Under the pieces are notes generated by a model, which did not search any database, was not told the DNA's origin, and was given only the letters and a program-made list of their open reading frames with translations. A DNA stretch of 64,000 bases from Rhizobium oryzicola (GTDB taxonomy: Bacteria > Pseudomonadota > Alphaproteobacteria > Rhizobiales > Rhizobiaceae). Where the stretch lies: the NCBI RefSeq assembly GCF_030504645.1, contig NZ_JAUKWQ010000003.1:496001-560000 (forward strand), given 5' to 3'. The position numbers were made by a program, and so were the translations under genes. Shown in pieces: positions 38,601-46,302 of the stretch (within the stretch, counting starts at the first letter, position 1; the number at the start of each line of letters is the position of its first letter).

Positions 38601-39895
38601 CACCGAGGAAGAACAATGCCACGGGCGCGCAGCATCTGCTCGATATGAACCACGGATCCCGTTTCGATCGAAGCATTCGCAGCTATGCCCGTCAGGATCG
38701 ACCATGAGCCTCCCACGTGATCCGACGCGCGGTTATAGCGGTCCGGCTCCATGTTTTCAGGGTCAAAGATATAGCCCAGCATGACCGGATCTGCCCCGCC
38801 GTGGTGGCCCTTCGCCTTCGGCACCTCCAGCATCCTTGGCAGCTGCCCTGCCAGATGTAGTTCGGTAGAGATGGCATCCTCATCGGCATGCGCCCGCTCG
38901 CCGCCAAACACGCCGTGCACCTCCACATGGCGATGGGTGATGTCACCCTTGGTGCCCTGGAACTTGATCTCCAGCCCTTCCCATGGAGAATAGGCGGTCA
39001 GCGTGTAGTTGGCCGTAACGCCGGAGGCGTAGCGGATATGCGCCTGCATCGTGTCCTCGATGCCGATCTCGGCATCGAACACGCAGCGATCACGGAAATA
39101 GCCGTCATCACCTTCAGCATCGAGATAGAGCGACTTGAGGTTCTGGTCGGCAGCAAGGTCGAGACGGAAATCGCATTTATCCGCGACGGGACAGTCCGCA
39201 CAGCGGCTGCCACGCCCTTCAAGCCCCAGTTCGACCGCCATTTCCGGGCGATAGAAAACGCGTCGACCGGACGCGAACACTTCCGTTGGCACCGTGCTCA
39301 GCCACCAGTTCAAGAGATCGAAATGGTGAGTGGATTTGTGCACCAGTAGACCACCGGAATTTTCCTTCTGGCGATGCCAGCGGCGGAAATAATCGGCGCC
39401 ATGCACGCGGTCGAGATGCCAGCGGAAATCCACTGCCGTCACTGTGCCGATGGTGCCTGATGCTATCAACTCGCGGATCTGGGTGCGTGCGGGAGAGTAG
39501 CGATAGTTGAAGGTAACCTTGACCTTGCGACCGGTACGCGCCTGCGCATCCACGATCATCTTCAGGCGGGTGAGATCGATGGTGAGCGGCTTTTCGCAGA
39601 TCACATCGCAACCCGCCTCGAAAGCGCGAACGATGTAATCGGCATGCAGGAAGTCTGGCGTGGCGACCACCACCGTATCCGGCTTCTGCTCGGTGATCAG
39701 GCGATCGAAATCCTGCGCGAGATAGGTTGCGACACCATTGGTGCCGGGTTTGGAAGCGGCCTCCGCCGCCTGGTTCAGGCGGTGGGCATTGGTATCACAG
39801 AGAGCAACGATGTCGTGCTTGTCGGCGTAGTCCTGGATCACGGAGTCGCGGAACATCTGGTGCCGCGAGCCGCATCCTACGATGGCGATTTTCAC
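38600..39895 (-). CDS. Gfo/Idh/MocA-family oxidoreductase with Cys-rich insertion (first of three)
   Basis: A 431-residue, longer-than-usual member: Rossmann AIVGCGSRHQMFRD, catalytic Lys in VICEKPLTI, distal motif LLVHKSTHHFDLLNWW. An insertion GRGSRCADCPVADKCDF (about 230-246) has three closely spaced cysteines that could hold a metal or Fe-S group. Starts as an ATGA overlap with the ABC ATPase gene. Long Gfo/Idh/MocA proteins of this kind occur in plant-polysaccharide operons; the reaction is unknown. Confidence 0.87.
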   Translation of the reverse strand: MKIAIVGCGSRHQMFRDSVIQDYADKHDIVALCDTNAHRLNQAAEAASKPGTNGVATYLAQDFDRLITEQKPDTVVVATPDFLHADYIVRAFEAGCDVICEKPLTIDLTRLKMIVDAQARTGRKVKVTFNYRYSPARTQIRELIASGTIGTVTAVDFRWHLDRVHGADYFRRWHRQKENSGGLLVHKSTHHFDLLNWWLSTVPTEVFASGRRVFYRPEMAVELGLEGRGSRCADCPVADKCDFRLDLAADQNLKSLYLDAEGDDGYFRDRCVFDAEIGIEDTMQAHIRYASGVTANYTLTAYSPWEGLEIKFQGTKGDITHRHVEVHGVFGGERAHADEDAISTELHLAGQLPRMLEVPKAKGHHGGADPVMLGYIFDPENMEPDRYNRASDHVGGSWSILTGIAANASIETGSVVHIEQMLRARGIVLPR

Positions 39896-40986
39896 TGGAG
39901 TCTGCTTTCATTCTGGGTGGGTTCGATGCGCTGGCCGGCGTCATCGAAATAGTGGAGATCTGTAAGGTCAAAACCGATGGTGAGCGCATCCCCCATCCGA
40001 AATGCCGACCGCCCTCCATGGCTGACGAGTACAGTCTGGCCGCTGGTGAGCGCCACATGCAGCAGGGTTTCGCTGCCGAGATATTCTACCAGCTTGACCG
40101 TGACGGATGCCGTCACATCACCGCCATCGAGGCGGACATCGGCGGGGCGCACACAGAGGGTGGCATTGGCGGGAGCCGATGGCAGGTTTGGAATCGAGAA
40201 TGCGGGAAGGCCAGCCACGCGCGCCTCCGTCAAACCATTCACCTGCGATAGGTTTGCCTGCAGCATGTTGATCTTGGGTGAGCCGATGAAGCCGGCAACG
40301 AAGAGATTCTGCGGCCGCTCGTAAAGCTCCTGCGGCGTTCCGACCTGTTCGATGTGGCCGCCCCGCAGGACCACGATGCGGCTTGCCATGGTCATCGCCT
40401 CCACCTGGTCGTGGGTAACATAGATCATCGTCGTGCCGAGGCGGGTATAAAGAGAGGCCAGTTCGGCGCGCATTTGCACGCGCAGTTCAGCATCGAGGTT
40501 CGACAGCGGCTCATCGAACAGGAAGAGCTGCGGTTCTCTAACAATGGCACGGCCGATGGCGACACGCTGCTTCTGCCCGCCGGAAAGCTGGCGCGGCTTT
40601 CGCTCCATCAGCTTTTCAATCTGCAGGATGCGGGCGGCTTCCGCCACGCGCCGCTCCACCTCCGCCTTCGGCATCTTGAAGTTCTGCAGCCCGAAGGCGA
40701 GGTTCTTCGCAACCGTCATATGCGGATAGAGCGCATAGGACTGAAAGACCATGGACAACTCCCGCTTGGAGGCCGGGAGATCGTTGACGATCTTGGGACC
40801 GATCGCAATGGTTCCGTCCGTAATGTCCTCCAGTCCGGCAATCATGCGCAACAGCGTGGACTTGCCACAGCCGGAGGGGCCGACCAGCACCAGAAATTCC
40901 CCATCGCGGATGTCGAGGTTCAGCCCCTGGATCACCGAGAGCGCGCCGTAGCGCTTGCCGACGTTTCGAAGCGTCAATCCAGCCAT
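39892..40986 (-). CDS. Sugar ABC transporter ATP-binding protein (MsmK/UgpC/MalK type)
   Basis: A 364-residue ATPase: Walker [15 protein letters not shown]-loop [14 protein letters not shown], signature [12 protein letters not shown], Walker [14 protein letters not shown]-loop [11 protein letters not shown], and a C-terminal TOBE/OB domain with VRPADVRL. It belongs to the CUT1 carbohydrate importers and follows the second permease after 13 bases. No sign of the MalK-specific regulatory features can be judged by eye. Confidence 0.92.
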   Translation of the reverse strand: MAGLTLRNVGKRYGALSVIQGLNLDIRDGEFLVLVGPSGCGKSTLLRMIAGLEDITDGTIAIGPKIVNDLPASKRELSMVFQSYALYPHMTVAKNLAFGLQNFKMPKAEVERRVAEAARILQIEKLMERKPRQLSGGQKQRVAIGRAIVREPQLFLFDEPLSNLDAELRVQMRAELASLYTRLGTTMIYVTHDQVEAMTMASRIVVLRGGHIEQVGTPQELYERPQNLFVAGFIGSPKINMLQANLSQVNGLTEARVAGLPAFSIPNLPSAPANATLCVRPADVRLDGGDVTASVTVKLVEYLGSETLLHVALTSGQTVLVSHGGRSAFRMGDALTIGFDLTDLHYFDDAGQRIEPTQNESRLQ

Positions 40987-40999
40987 TCTACCTTGATCC

Positions 41000-41941
41000 T
41001 TACTTCATACCTGACGTGGCGATGCCACGGACAATCAACTTCTGGAACAGGACGAAGAAGAGGACGACCGGAACCAGCGACAAAACCGACATCGCAAACA
41101 TCTGGCCGTAGGCGGACTGACCTTCCTGATCGAGGAAGAGGCGCAGCGCCAGCGGCACGGTGTAGCTCTTGATGTCATTCAAATAGATGAGCGGAGCGAG
41201 GAAATCCTCCCACACCCAGATCAGCGAGAAGATGGCCGCCGTGCCCATAGCCGGCAGCGATAGCGGCAGGATGATGGACCAGTAGATCTTGAAGGGCGAG
41301 CAGCCGTCGATCATAGCAGCCTCATCCAGCTCCTTCGGCAGCTGACGGAAAAACTGCACCATCAAAAAGATAAAGAAGGCATCGGATGCGAGGAAGCGCG
41401 GCACCACCAGCGGCAGATAGGTGTCCACCCATCCGAGCTTCAAAAACTGCACGTATTGCGGGATGAGCACCACGTGATACGGGATCATCAGCGTCATCAT
41501 CATCAGCGCGAAGAAGAAACTGCGTCCGGTAAAGGTGAGCCTTGCAAAGGCATAGGCCGCAAACGAGCAGGAAATCAGGTTACCGACCACGGAAAGGCTG
41601 GTGACGATTACCGAGTTGATGGTGAAGACCGTGAAGGACTGCGGCAGGGCGTACCAGCCTTTCACATAATTGCCCCACATGAACTGCGAGGGCCAGAGCG
41701 ACAACGTGCTGAAGATCTCGTCTTCCGGCTTCACCGATGACGACAAAAGCCAGAGCAGCGGATAAAGCATGATCGCGGAAAAGCCGATCAGGAAGGCATG
41801 TTTCAGAAGCCGCCCGACGCGCTGCTGGCGCTCCCGCTTCAAGCGCAGCACATGCGCCATGCGCGCCGCTTCATCTATCTCGAAATCCAGTTTACTTGCC
41901 TCCGACAGAGGGTGGCCCGACTTAATCGCGCTCGTTTTCAT
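41000..41941 (-). CDS. Sugar ABC transporter permease (MalG/UgpE type)
   Basis: A 313-residue CUT1 permease with six helices. A 40-residue charged N-terminal extension precedes the first helix (about 52-70). The EAA loop is ELDEAAMIDGCSPFKIYWSI (about 205-225). Overlaps the end of the MalF-type gene by 20 bases, so the two are translated together. Confidence 0.91.
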   Translation of the reverse strand: MKTSAIKSGHPLSEASKLDFEIDEAARMAHVLRLKRERQQRVGRLLKHAFLIGFSAIMLYPLLWLLSSSVKPEDEIFSTLSLWPSQFMWGNYVKGWYALPQSFTVFTINSVIVTSLSVVGNLISCSFAAYAFARLTFTGRSFFFALMMMTLMIPYHVVLIPQYVQFLKLGWVDTYLPLVVPRFLASDAFFIFLMVQFFRQLPKELDEAAMIDGCSPFKIYWSIILPLSLPAMGTAAIFSLIWVWEDFLAPLIYLNDIKSYTVPLALRLFLDQEGQSAYGQMFAMSVLSLVPVVLFFVLFQKLIVRGIATSGMK

Positions 41942-42815
41942 AATGCACCCAGTATTTCGAGGTCAGGAAGGCAATGCCGGTGAAGACAGCGATGATGATC
42001 AGCAGCACCCAGGCGAGTGCCGAGGCATACCCCATACGGAAGAACTTGAAGGCCTCGTTGAAGAGATAAACCGTATAAAACAGCAGACTATCGGCCGGTG
42101 CACCGCTGCCATTGGAAATGATGAAGGCGCTGGAGAAGGTCTTGAAGGCCTCAATCGTCTGCAGAACGAGATTAAAGAAGATCACCGGCGCCAGAAGCGG
42201 CAGCGTGATGCGCAGGAACTGGCGCCATTTCGGCGTACCATCGATTTCCGCAGCCTCGTAGAGATCGCGCGGAATGCTGCGCAAACCGGCCAAAAAGATC
42301 AGCATGGGAGAGCCGAACTGCCACATAGCCAGCAACACCAGTGTGTAGATCGACGTATTGGGGTCCGTGATCCACGCATGGCTGGGAATACCGAAATCGG
42401 CAAGAACGCGGTTTACGACACCGTCGGCGGCAAACAGCTGTCGCCACAGAATGGCGATTGCAATGGATGAGCCCAGAAGCGAGGGCAGATAGAAGATTGC
42501 GCGGTAGACGCCGATGGTCCGCAAGCCCTTGTCCAACAACATGGCAACCACAAGCGCCATAATCAGACGGGCCGGAACAGCGAGTGCCACATAGGTGAAG
42601 GTAACGTTCAGCGCCTTCCAGAAGCGCCGGTCGCGGGTGAACATGTAGACATAGTTGTCGAAGCCAACCCACCGTGGCTCCGCGACCATGTCGTAGCGCG
42701 TGAACGACAGATAAAGCGACGCAAGAATCGGCCCTAGTGCCAACAGGAAGAAGCCGAGGAACCAGGGCAGCAGAAACGCATAGGCTGGACCGTTGCGGGC
42801 AATAAAGCGGTTCAT
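41922..42815 (-). CDS. Sugar ABC transporter permease (MalF/UgpA type)
   Basis: A 297-residue CUT1 permease with six helices, beginning AYAFLLPWFLGFFLLALGPI. The EAA loop is DLYEAAEIDGTPKWRQFLRI (about 196-215). Separated from the binding-protein gene by 63 bases that contain a strong hairpin (42841-42863), which would let the binding protein be made in excess. Confidence 0.91.
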   Translation of the reverse strand: MNRFIARNGPAYAFLLPWFLGFFLLALGPILASLYLSFTRYDMVAEPRWVGFDNYVYMFTRDRRFWKALNVTFTYVALAVPARLIMALVVAMLLDKGLRTIGVYRAIFYLPSLLGSSIAIAILWRQLFAADGVVNRVLADFGIPSHAWITDPNTSIYTLVLLAMWQFGSPMLIFLAGLRSIPRDLYEAAEIDGTPKWRQFLRITLPLLAPVIFFNLVLQTIEAFKTFSSAFIISNGSGAPADSLLFYTVYLFNEAFKFFRMGYASALAWVLLIIIAVFTGIAFLTSKYWVHYENERD

Positions 42816-42840
42816 GACCGGGCCTTGTCAAAGGGAGAAT

Positions 42841-42863
42841 GCCGGGCGGCCTTTCCGCCCGGC
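42841..42863 (-). promoter_or_regulatory. Intercistronic hairpin between binding-protein and permease genes
   Basis: Perfect 9-base arms GCCGGGCGG and CCGCCCGGC around a 5-base loop, 15 bases past the binding-protein stop. Such stems protect the upstream message or end part of the transcripts, raising binding protein over permease. There is no T run, so stabilisation is more likely than full termination. Confidence 0.6.
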
Positions 42864-42878
42864 GCAATGAAGATCAGC

Positions 42879-44159
42879 TTATTGAGCGCGGTCGATAATC
42901 GCCTGTGCGTCGTCGATGAAGCTTGCAGCCGCATCCTTCACGCTGGTGCGGGCAAGAACGACATCAGAGCCGGTACGCATGAAGGCATCACGCACTTCAC
43001 CTGCCCCCTTCGGCGCGGGAAGTGGCAAGCCGCCCACCTTGTTCTGGATCGCGGTGAAATAATTAATAGACAGCTTTTCAACTTCGCTGAGACCCGGCGC
43101 CAACTGATCACGGATTTTCTGCGAAACGGGGATACCGCGCTCAAGCCCCAAGACCTTTGTAATGGCCGGATCGTTGACCCAGGCATTCATATAGGCAATC
43201 GCAGAGGCCGGATCCTTCACATCGCGGCTGAGCGACATGAACATCGACGGCTTGATGTATTGCCCCGGCTTTCCTCCAGCCTTGTGCGGCACCATGGCAG
43301 CGCCGATCTTGTCCTTGGACACCGCCTGAATGCCAACGAGCTGGTTGGACCAGAATTGCGACATCGCGGTATCGCCAACCGCGATACCGGACTCTGCGAT
43401 CGGCACATCAAGGATGACGGTCTTGTCCTTGCTGCGGACAACATCCTTCTTGCGAAGATCGGCCCAGAACTGCCAGAAGGTCGCGACGTCATCAACGGTC
43501 GCAGCCACCTTGCCATTGGCATCATAGAATTCGCGGCCGTTCTGGCGAACCCAGGACTCAAACACCTCAATCATAAGGGCCAGATCGTCGGCACCCTTGA
43601 CTTTACCGCCCGACTTGGCGGAGATCTTTTCACACGCCTTCGCAAAATCATCCCAGGTCCAATTGATCAGATCTGCATCGACACCGGCTTCCTGGAAGAC
43701 GCGGGTGTTGTAAACCATGACCTGCGAATTGGCTCCGATGTTGAGCGCGTAAAGCTTGCCATCAACGCGGCCGCCGTCGATAGGTCCCTTGTCGAAATCC
43801 TGGATCATCAGCGACTTGCCGATGTATTCGTCCAACGGCTTCAGCGCGCCGCGGCGAACATATTCAAACAGATAGCGGTAATCCATTTGGACCAAATCCG
43901 CCATGTTGCGGCCAGCGGTCTGGGTTGCCATCTTCGTCCAGTAATCACCCCAGCCGATCGTTTCGCCGGAGACCTCGATGCCGGGATTGGCTTTCTGGAA
44001 AAGATCAATCACCGCAAAGGTGCGCTTGTCGCGCTCCGGGTTGCCCCACCAATAATGGCGAATGCGGGTGGCGGCCAAGGCGGGAACACCGACCAGCGCC
44101 GATGCCGCCACACCCGCAGCTGCCGTTCCCAACAGCTTGCGTCTTGTCATTTCAACCAT
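42879..44159 (-). CDS. Sugar ABC transporter substrate-binding protein (family 1, Tat leader)
   Basis: A 426-residue periplasmic binding protein. The leader MVEMTRRKLLGTAAAGVAAS has a twin-arginine motif, with cleavage expected after VPALA. The mature part begins ATRIRHYWWGNPERDK, an aromatic-rich strand common in oligosaccharide binders, and has the SBP family 1 fold. Context (GH105, Gfo/Idh/MocA enzymes) suggests unsaturated rhamnogalacturonides or related pectin fragments. ATG 44159 has AGGAGG 5 bases upstream; ATG 44150 is an alternative overlapping a short upstream reading frame (see 44147-44212). Confidence 0.9.
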   Translation of the reverse strand: MVEMTRRKLLGTAAAGVAASALVGVPALAATRIRHYWWGNPERDKRTFAVIDLFQKANPGIEVSGETIGWGDYWTKMATQTAGRNMADLVQMDYRYLFEYVRRGALKPLDEYIGKSLMIQDFDKGPIDGGRVDGKLYALNIGANSQVMVYNTRVFQEAGVDADLINWTWDDFAKACEKISAKSGGKVKGADDLALMIEVFESWVRQNGREFYDANGKVAATVDDVATFWQFWADLRKKDVVRSKDKTVILDVPIAESGIAVGDTAMSQFWSNQLVGIQAVSKDKIGAAMVPHKAGGKPGQYIKPSMFMSLSRDVKDPASAIAYMNAWVNDPAITKVLGLERGIPVSQKIRDQLAPGLSEVEKLSINYFTAIQNKVGGLPLPAPKGAGEVRDAFMRTGSDVVLARTSVKDAAASFIDDAQAIIDRAQ

Positions 44160-44212
44160 GGTTTCCTCCTCCATAGCGGGCGCCCCTCAGCACCCCGTTG
44201 CTTATCTGGCAT
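44147..44212 (-). CDS. Putative 21-residue leader frame overlapping the binding-protein start
   Basis: An ATG at 44212, preceded by GGAGGAG at good distance, opens a 21-codon frame (MPDKQRGAEGRP...) rich in Arg, Lys and Trp. Its TGA stop overlaps the ATG at 44150 of the binding-protein gene as ATGA. It may couple translation from the GH105 message into the binding protein or be a chance frame. It is too short to judge by composition. Confidence 0.3.
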   Translation of the reverse strand: MPDKQRGAEGRPLWRRKPWLK

Positions 44213-44243
44213 GGCGATCTCCTCCACCGCCCCGCCGGCAATT

Positions 44244-45362
44244 TCAAATGTAGCTGCGCAGCAATTCCGTCAGGCTGAGCATGGCCATGGCCTGTCCATA
44301 GGGCATGGAGGTAAGCTTGATCTGCCGGTAAAAATCGAGATCATGACCCATCGCCGTGCCGAAGGACACCTGCTGCAATTCACCGTCCCGGCTGATATTG
44401 TCGACCACGCCGCGTAGCGCGCGCTCAGCAACCTCGCGATATTCAGGACCGAGATAACGCTTGCGCGCCCCCTTCATCAAACCATAAGCGAAGCCAGCGG
44501 TGGCGGAAGCCTCCAGATAGCTTTCGGGGTCATCGATCAACGTATGCCATAGACCGGATTCGTGCTGATGCTCCTTCAACGCAGCGGCCTGACGATTGAG
44601 CAAGGAGATCAGGTGACGGCGCAGCGGATCACCCTCCGGCAGATCCAGAAGCTCCAGGAATTCCGGAATGACAATCGTGATCCAGCTATTGCCCCGTGCC
44701 CAGCGCGCCTTTGCGAAGTTGTGGTTTCCGTCAAAGCTCCATCCGTGGAACCAGAGCCCTGTCTGGCTATCAAGCAGATACTGAGCATGGACGAGGAACT
44801 GGTACTTCGCCTCCTCCACATAGTGCGGGCGGTTCAACACGAGGCCGATTTTCGCGAGAGGCAGCACGCTCATCATCAGCGTGTCGTCCCACATCTGCTG
44901 GTCGTTCACGCTGTTATAGACGATGTGCTGCAGTCCGCCCTCTCGCGTCCTCGGCATTTCATGCATCACCCATTCGGCCCACGTGTCAAGGTAAGGGAGC
45001 CAATGGGGATTGGGCGTCATTTCATAGAGGTGCGCCAACGTCAGGAACGGCGCGACCGTGTTGATGTTCTTGGTCGGCGTCCCCTCAGCCAAACGCGCCT
45101 CGAACCACTGGGTAATGATGCTCATCGCCTGAGGGTTGCCGGTCAACTGCCAGTATTTCAGCAGACCATAGAGCCCGATGCCATGAGTCCATTCCCAGCC
45201 GGCCCAGCCTTTCGTATCGATGACCCGGCCATCTTCCAGCCGCAGCAGAAACTCGCCGGTGCGGTCTTCGATGTTGACGAGATTATTGGTGAGCCGGTCA
45301 ATCAGCTCGCAGACATCCGCACGCTGGATGAAATACTGCTTCTGCCTCAGCAGCGGATGCAT
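44244..45362 (-). CDS. GH105 unsaturated rhamnogalacturonyl hydrolase
   Basis: A 372-residue (alpha/alpha)6-barrel hydrolase of the GH88/GH105 group (YteR-like). It removes the 4,5-unsaturated galacturonyl residue left by rhamnogalacturonan or pectate lyases. Visible features: WEWTHGIGLYGLLKYWQ, catalytic Asp in QQMWDDTLMMSVLPLAK (about 153), FHGWSFDGNHNFAKARWARG, and SASATAGFAYGLMKG-like helices near 300. No signal peptide, so it acts in the cytoplasm on imported oligosaccharides. First gene of an eight-gene operon. ATG 45362 has GGGAGGAG upstream and an IclR-type palindrome 26 bases further. Confidence 0.9.
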   Translation of the reverse strand: MHPLLRQKQYFIQRADVCELIDRLTNNLVNIEDRTGEFLLRLEDGRVIDTKGWAGWEWTHGIGLYGLLKYWQLTGNPQAMSIITQWFEARLAEGTPTKNINTVAPFLTLAHLYEMTPNPHWLPYLDTWAEWVMHEMPRTREGGLQHIVYNSVNDQQMWDDTLMMSVLPLAKIGLVLNRPHYVEEAKYQFLVHAQYLLDSQTGLWFHGWSFDGNHNFAKARWARGNSWITIVIPEFLELLDLPEGDPLRRHLISLLNRQAAALKEHQHESGLWHTLIDDPESYLEASATAGFAYGLMKGARKRYLGPEYREVAERALRGVVDNISRDGELQQVSFGTAMGHDLDFYRQIKLTSMPYGQAMAMLSLTELLRSYI

Positions 45363-45387
45363 GCTTCAACTCCTCCCAGGTTGAAAA

Positions 45388-45406
45388 TTCGGAATAATGT
45401 TCCGAA
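45388..45406. promoter_or_regulatory. Operator-like palindrome between GH105 gene and iclR-type regulator
   Basis: Perfect inverted repeat TTCGGAA-TAATG-TTCCGAA in the 128-base divergent spacer. Its length and the GGAA/TTCC half-sites suit an IclR-family dimer. It sits where the regulator could control both the GH105 operon and itself. No second copy was noticed in the operon. Confidence 0.65.
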
Positions 45407-45490
45407 AATTAGGAAATCACAGTCCGTACGTCTTTTCAATCCTGTTTTTTCGATTACCTTCAACCGTGATCAAGCCCATCCACAAACCAG

Positions 45491-46294
45491 ATGCAGTCCA
45501 TGTCCGAAGCCCAGAGCAAAACAGAAAATGTCGCATCCGTCCTCAAGGTCTTCGCGGTTCTGGAAGCCTTGGTGGATGAGAAGCGAATTGGGCTGGCCGA
45601 ACTTGCGCAGCGGGCGATGACGTCAAAAACCACTGCGCACCGCCTGCTGCAAACCATGGCGGAGCTCGGTTACATCGAGCAGGACCCGGAAACGGAGAAA
45701 TACGGATTGACGCTGAAACTTTTCAGTCTGGGCGCCCGGTCGCTGAACGAGCAATCCGATCTGTTGCGGGTGGCGGACATGGTGATGGGAAAGCTGTCAC
45801 GTGCCACCGGTGAATCCATTAATCTTGGCATTCTGGACGAGCGCGACCAGAAGGTACTCTACATCCACAAATACGACTCCATCTACAATCTATCCATGAA
45901 GTCGACGCTAGGCTTACGCAATCCTCTTCACAGCACCTCACTTGGCAAAGCCTTGTTGGCCTGGCGCGATGAAGAGGAAATCCGCGAACGGATGGCGAAG
46001 ATGGACTTCGCGCGCCTTGCGCCACGTACCGTCACGGACCCCACAGCACTGCTGACGCAACTGCATGACATTCGCTCGCAAGGCTATGCGGAGGAAATCG
46101 AGGAGAGCGAGGCAGGCGTGCGCTGCATGGCGGCACCTATCTTCAATCATCTGGGCAAGCCCATTGCGGCAATCTCGATCAGTTTTCCGCTCTTCCGGTT
46201 TGATGAAACACGAAAGCCGGATTACGTGACCAACTTGACCGAGGCCGGCATGACTGCGTCCCGGGCTTTGGGATACCATACGGTCAAGAACTGA
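45491..46294 (+). CDS. IclR-family transcriptional regulator of the pectin-fragment operon
   Basis: A 267-residue IclR regulator: N-terminal winged HTH (about 14-75, LAQRAMTSKTTAHRLLQTMA) and a C-terminal GAF-like ligand domain (about 90-260, with LHSTSLGKALLAW and the EAGVRCMAAPIF motif). Divergent from the GH105 operon. IclR relatives such as KdgR respond to 2-keto-3-deoxygluconate-type intermediates of pectin breakdown, so a similar sugar acid is the likely effector (inference). Start may be ATG 45491 or 45500; the ribosome site is weak. Confidence 0.9.
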   Translation: MQSMSEAQSKTENVASVLKVFAVLEALVDEKRIGLAELAQRAMTSKTTAHRLLQTMAELGYIEQDPETEKYGLTLKLFSLGARSLNEQSDLLRVADMVMGKLSRATGESINLGILDERDQKVLYIHKYDSIYNLSMKSTLGLRNPLHSTSLGKALLAWRDEEEIRERMAKMDFARLAPRTVTDPTALLTQLHDIRSQGYAEEIEESEAGVRCMAAPIFNHLGKPIAAISISFPLFRFDETRKPDYVTNLTEAGMTASRALGYHTVKN

Positions 46295-46302
46295 CCAAAC
46301 GC

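Noticed and set aside
42825..44417. 530-codon + strand frame opposite the sugar-binding protein
   Set aside because: Shadow frame of a GC-rich gene; the minus strand shows a full binding-protein sequence.
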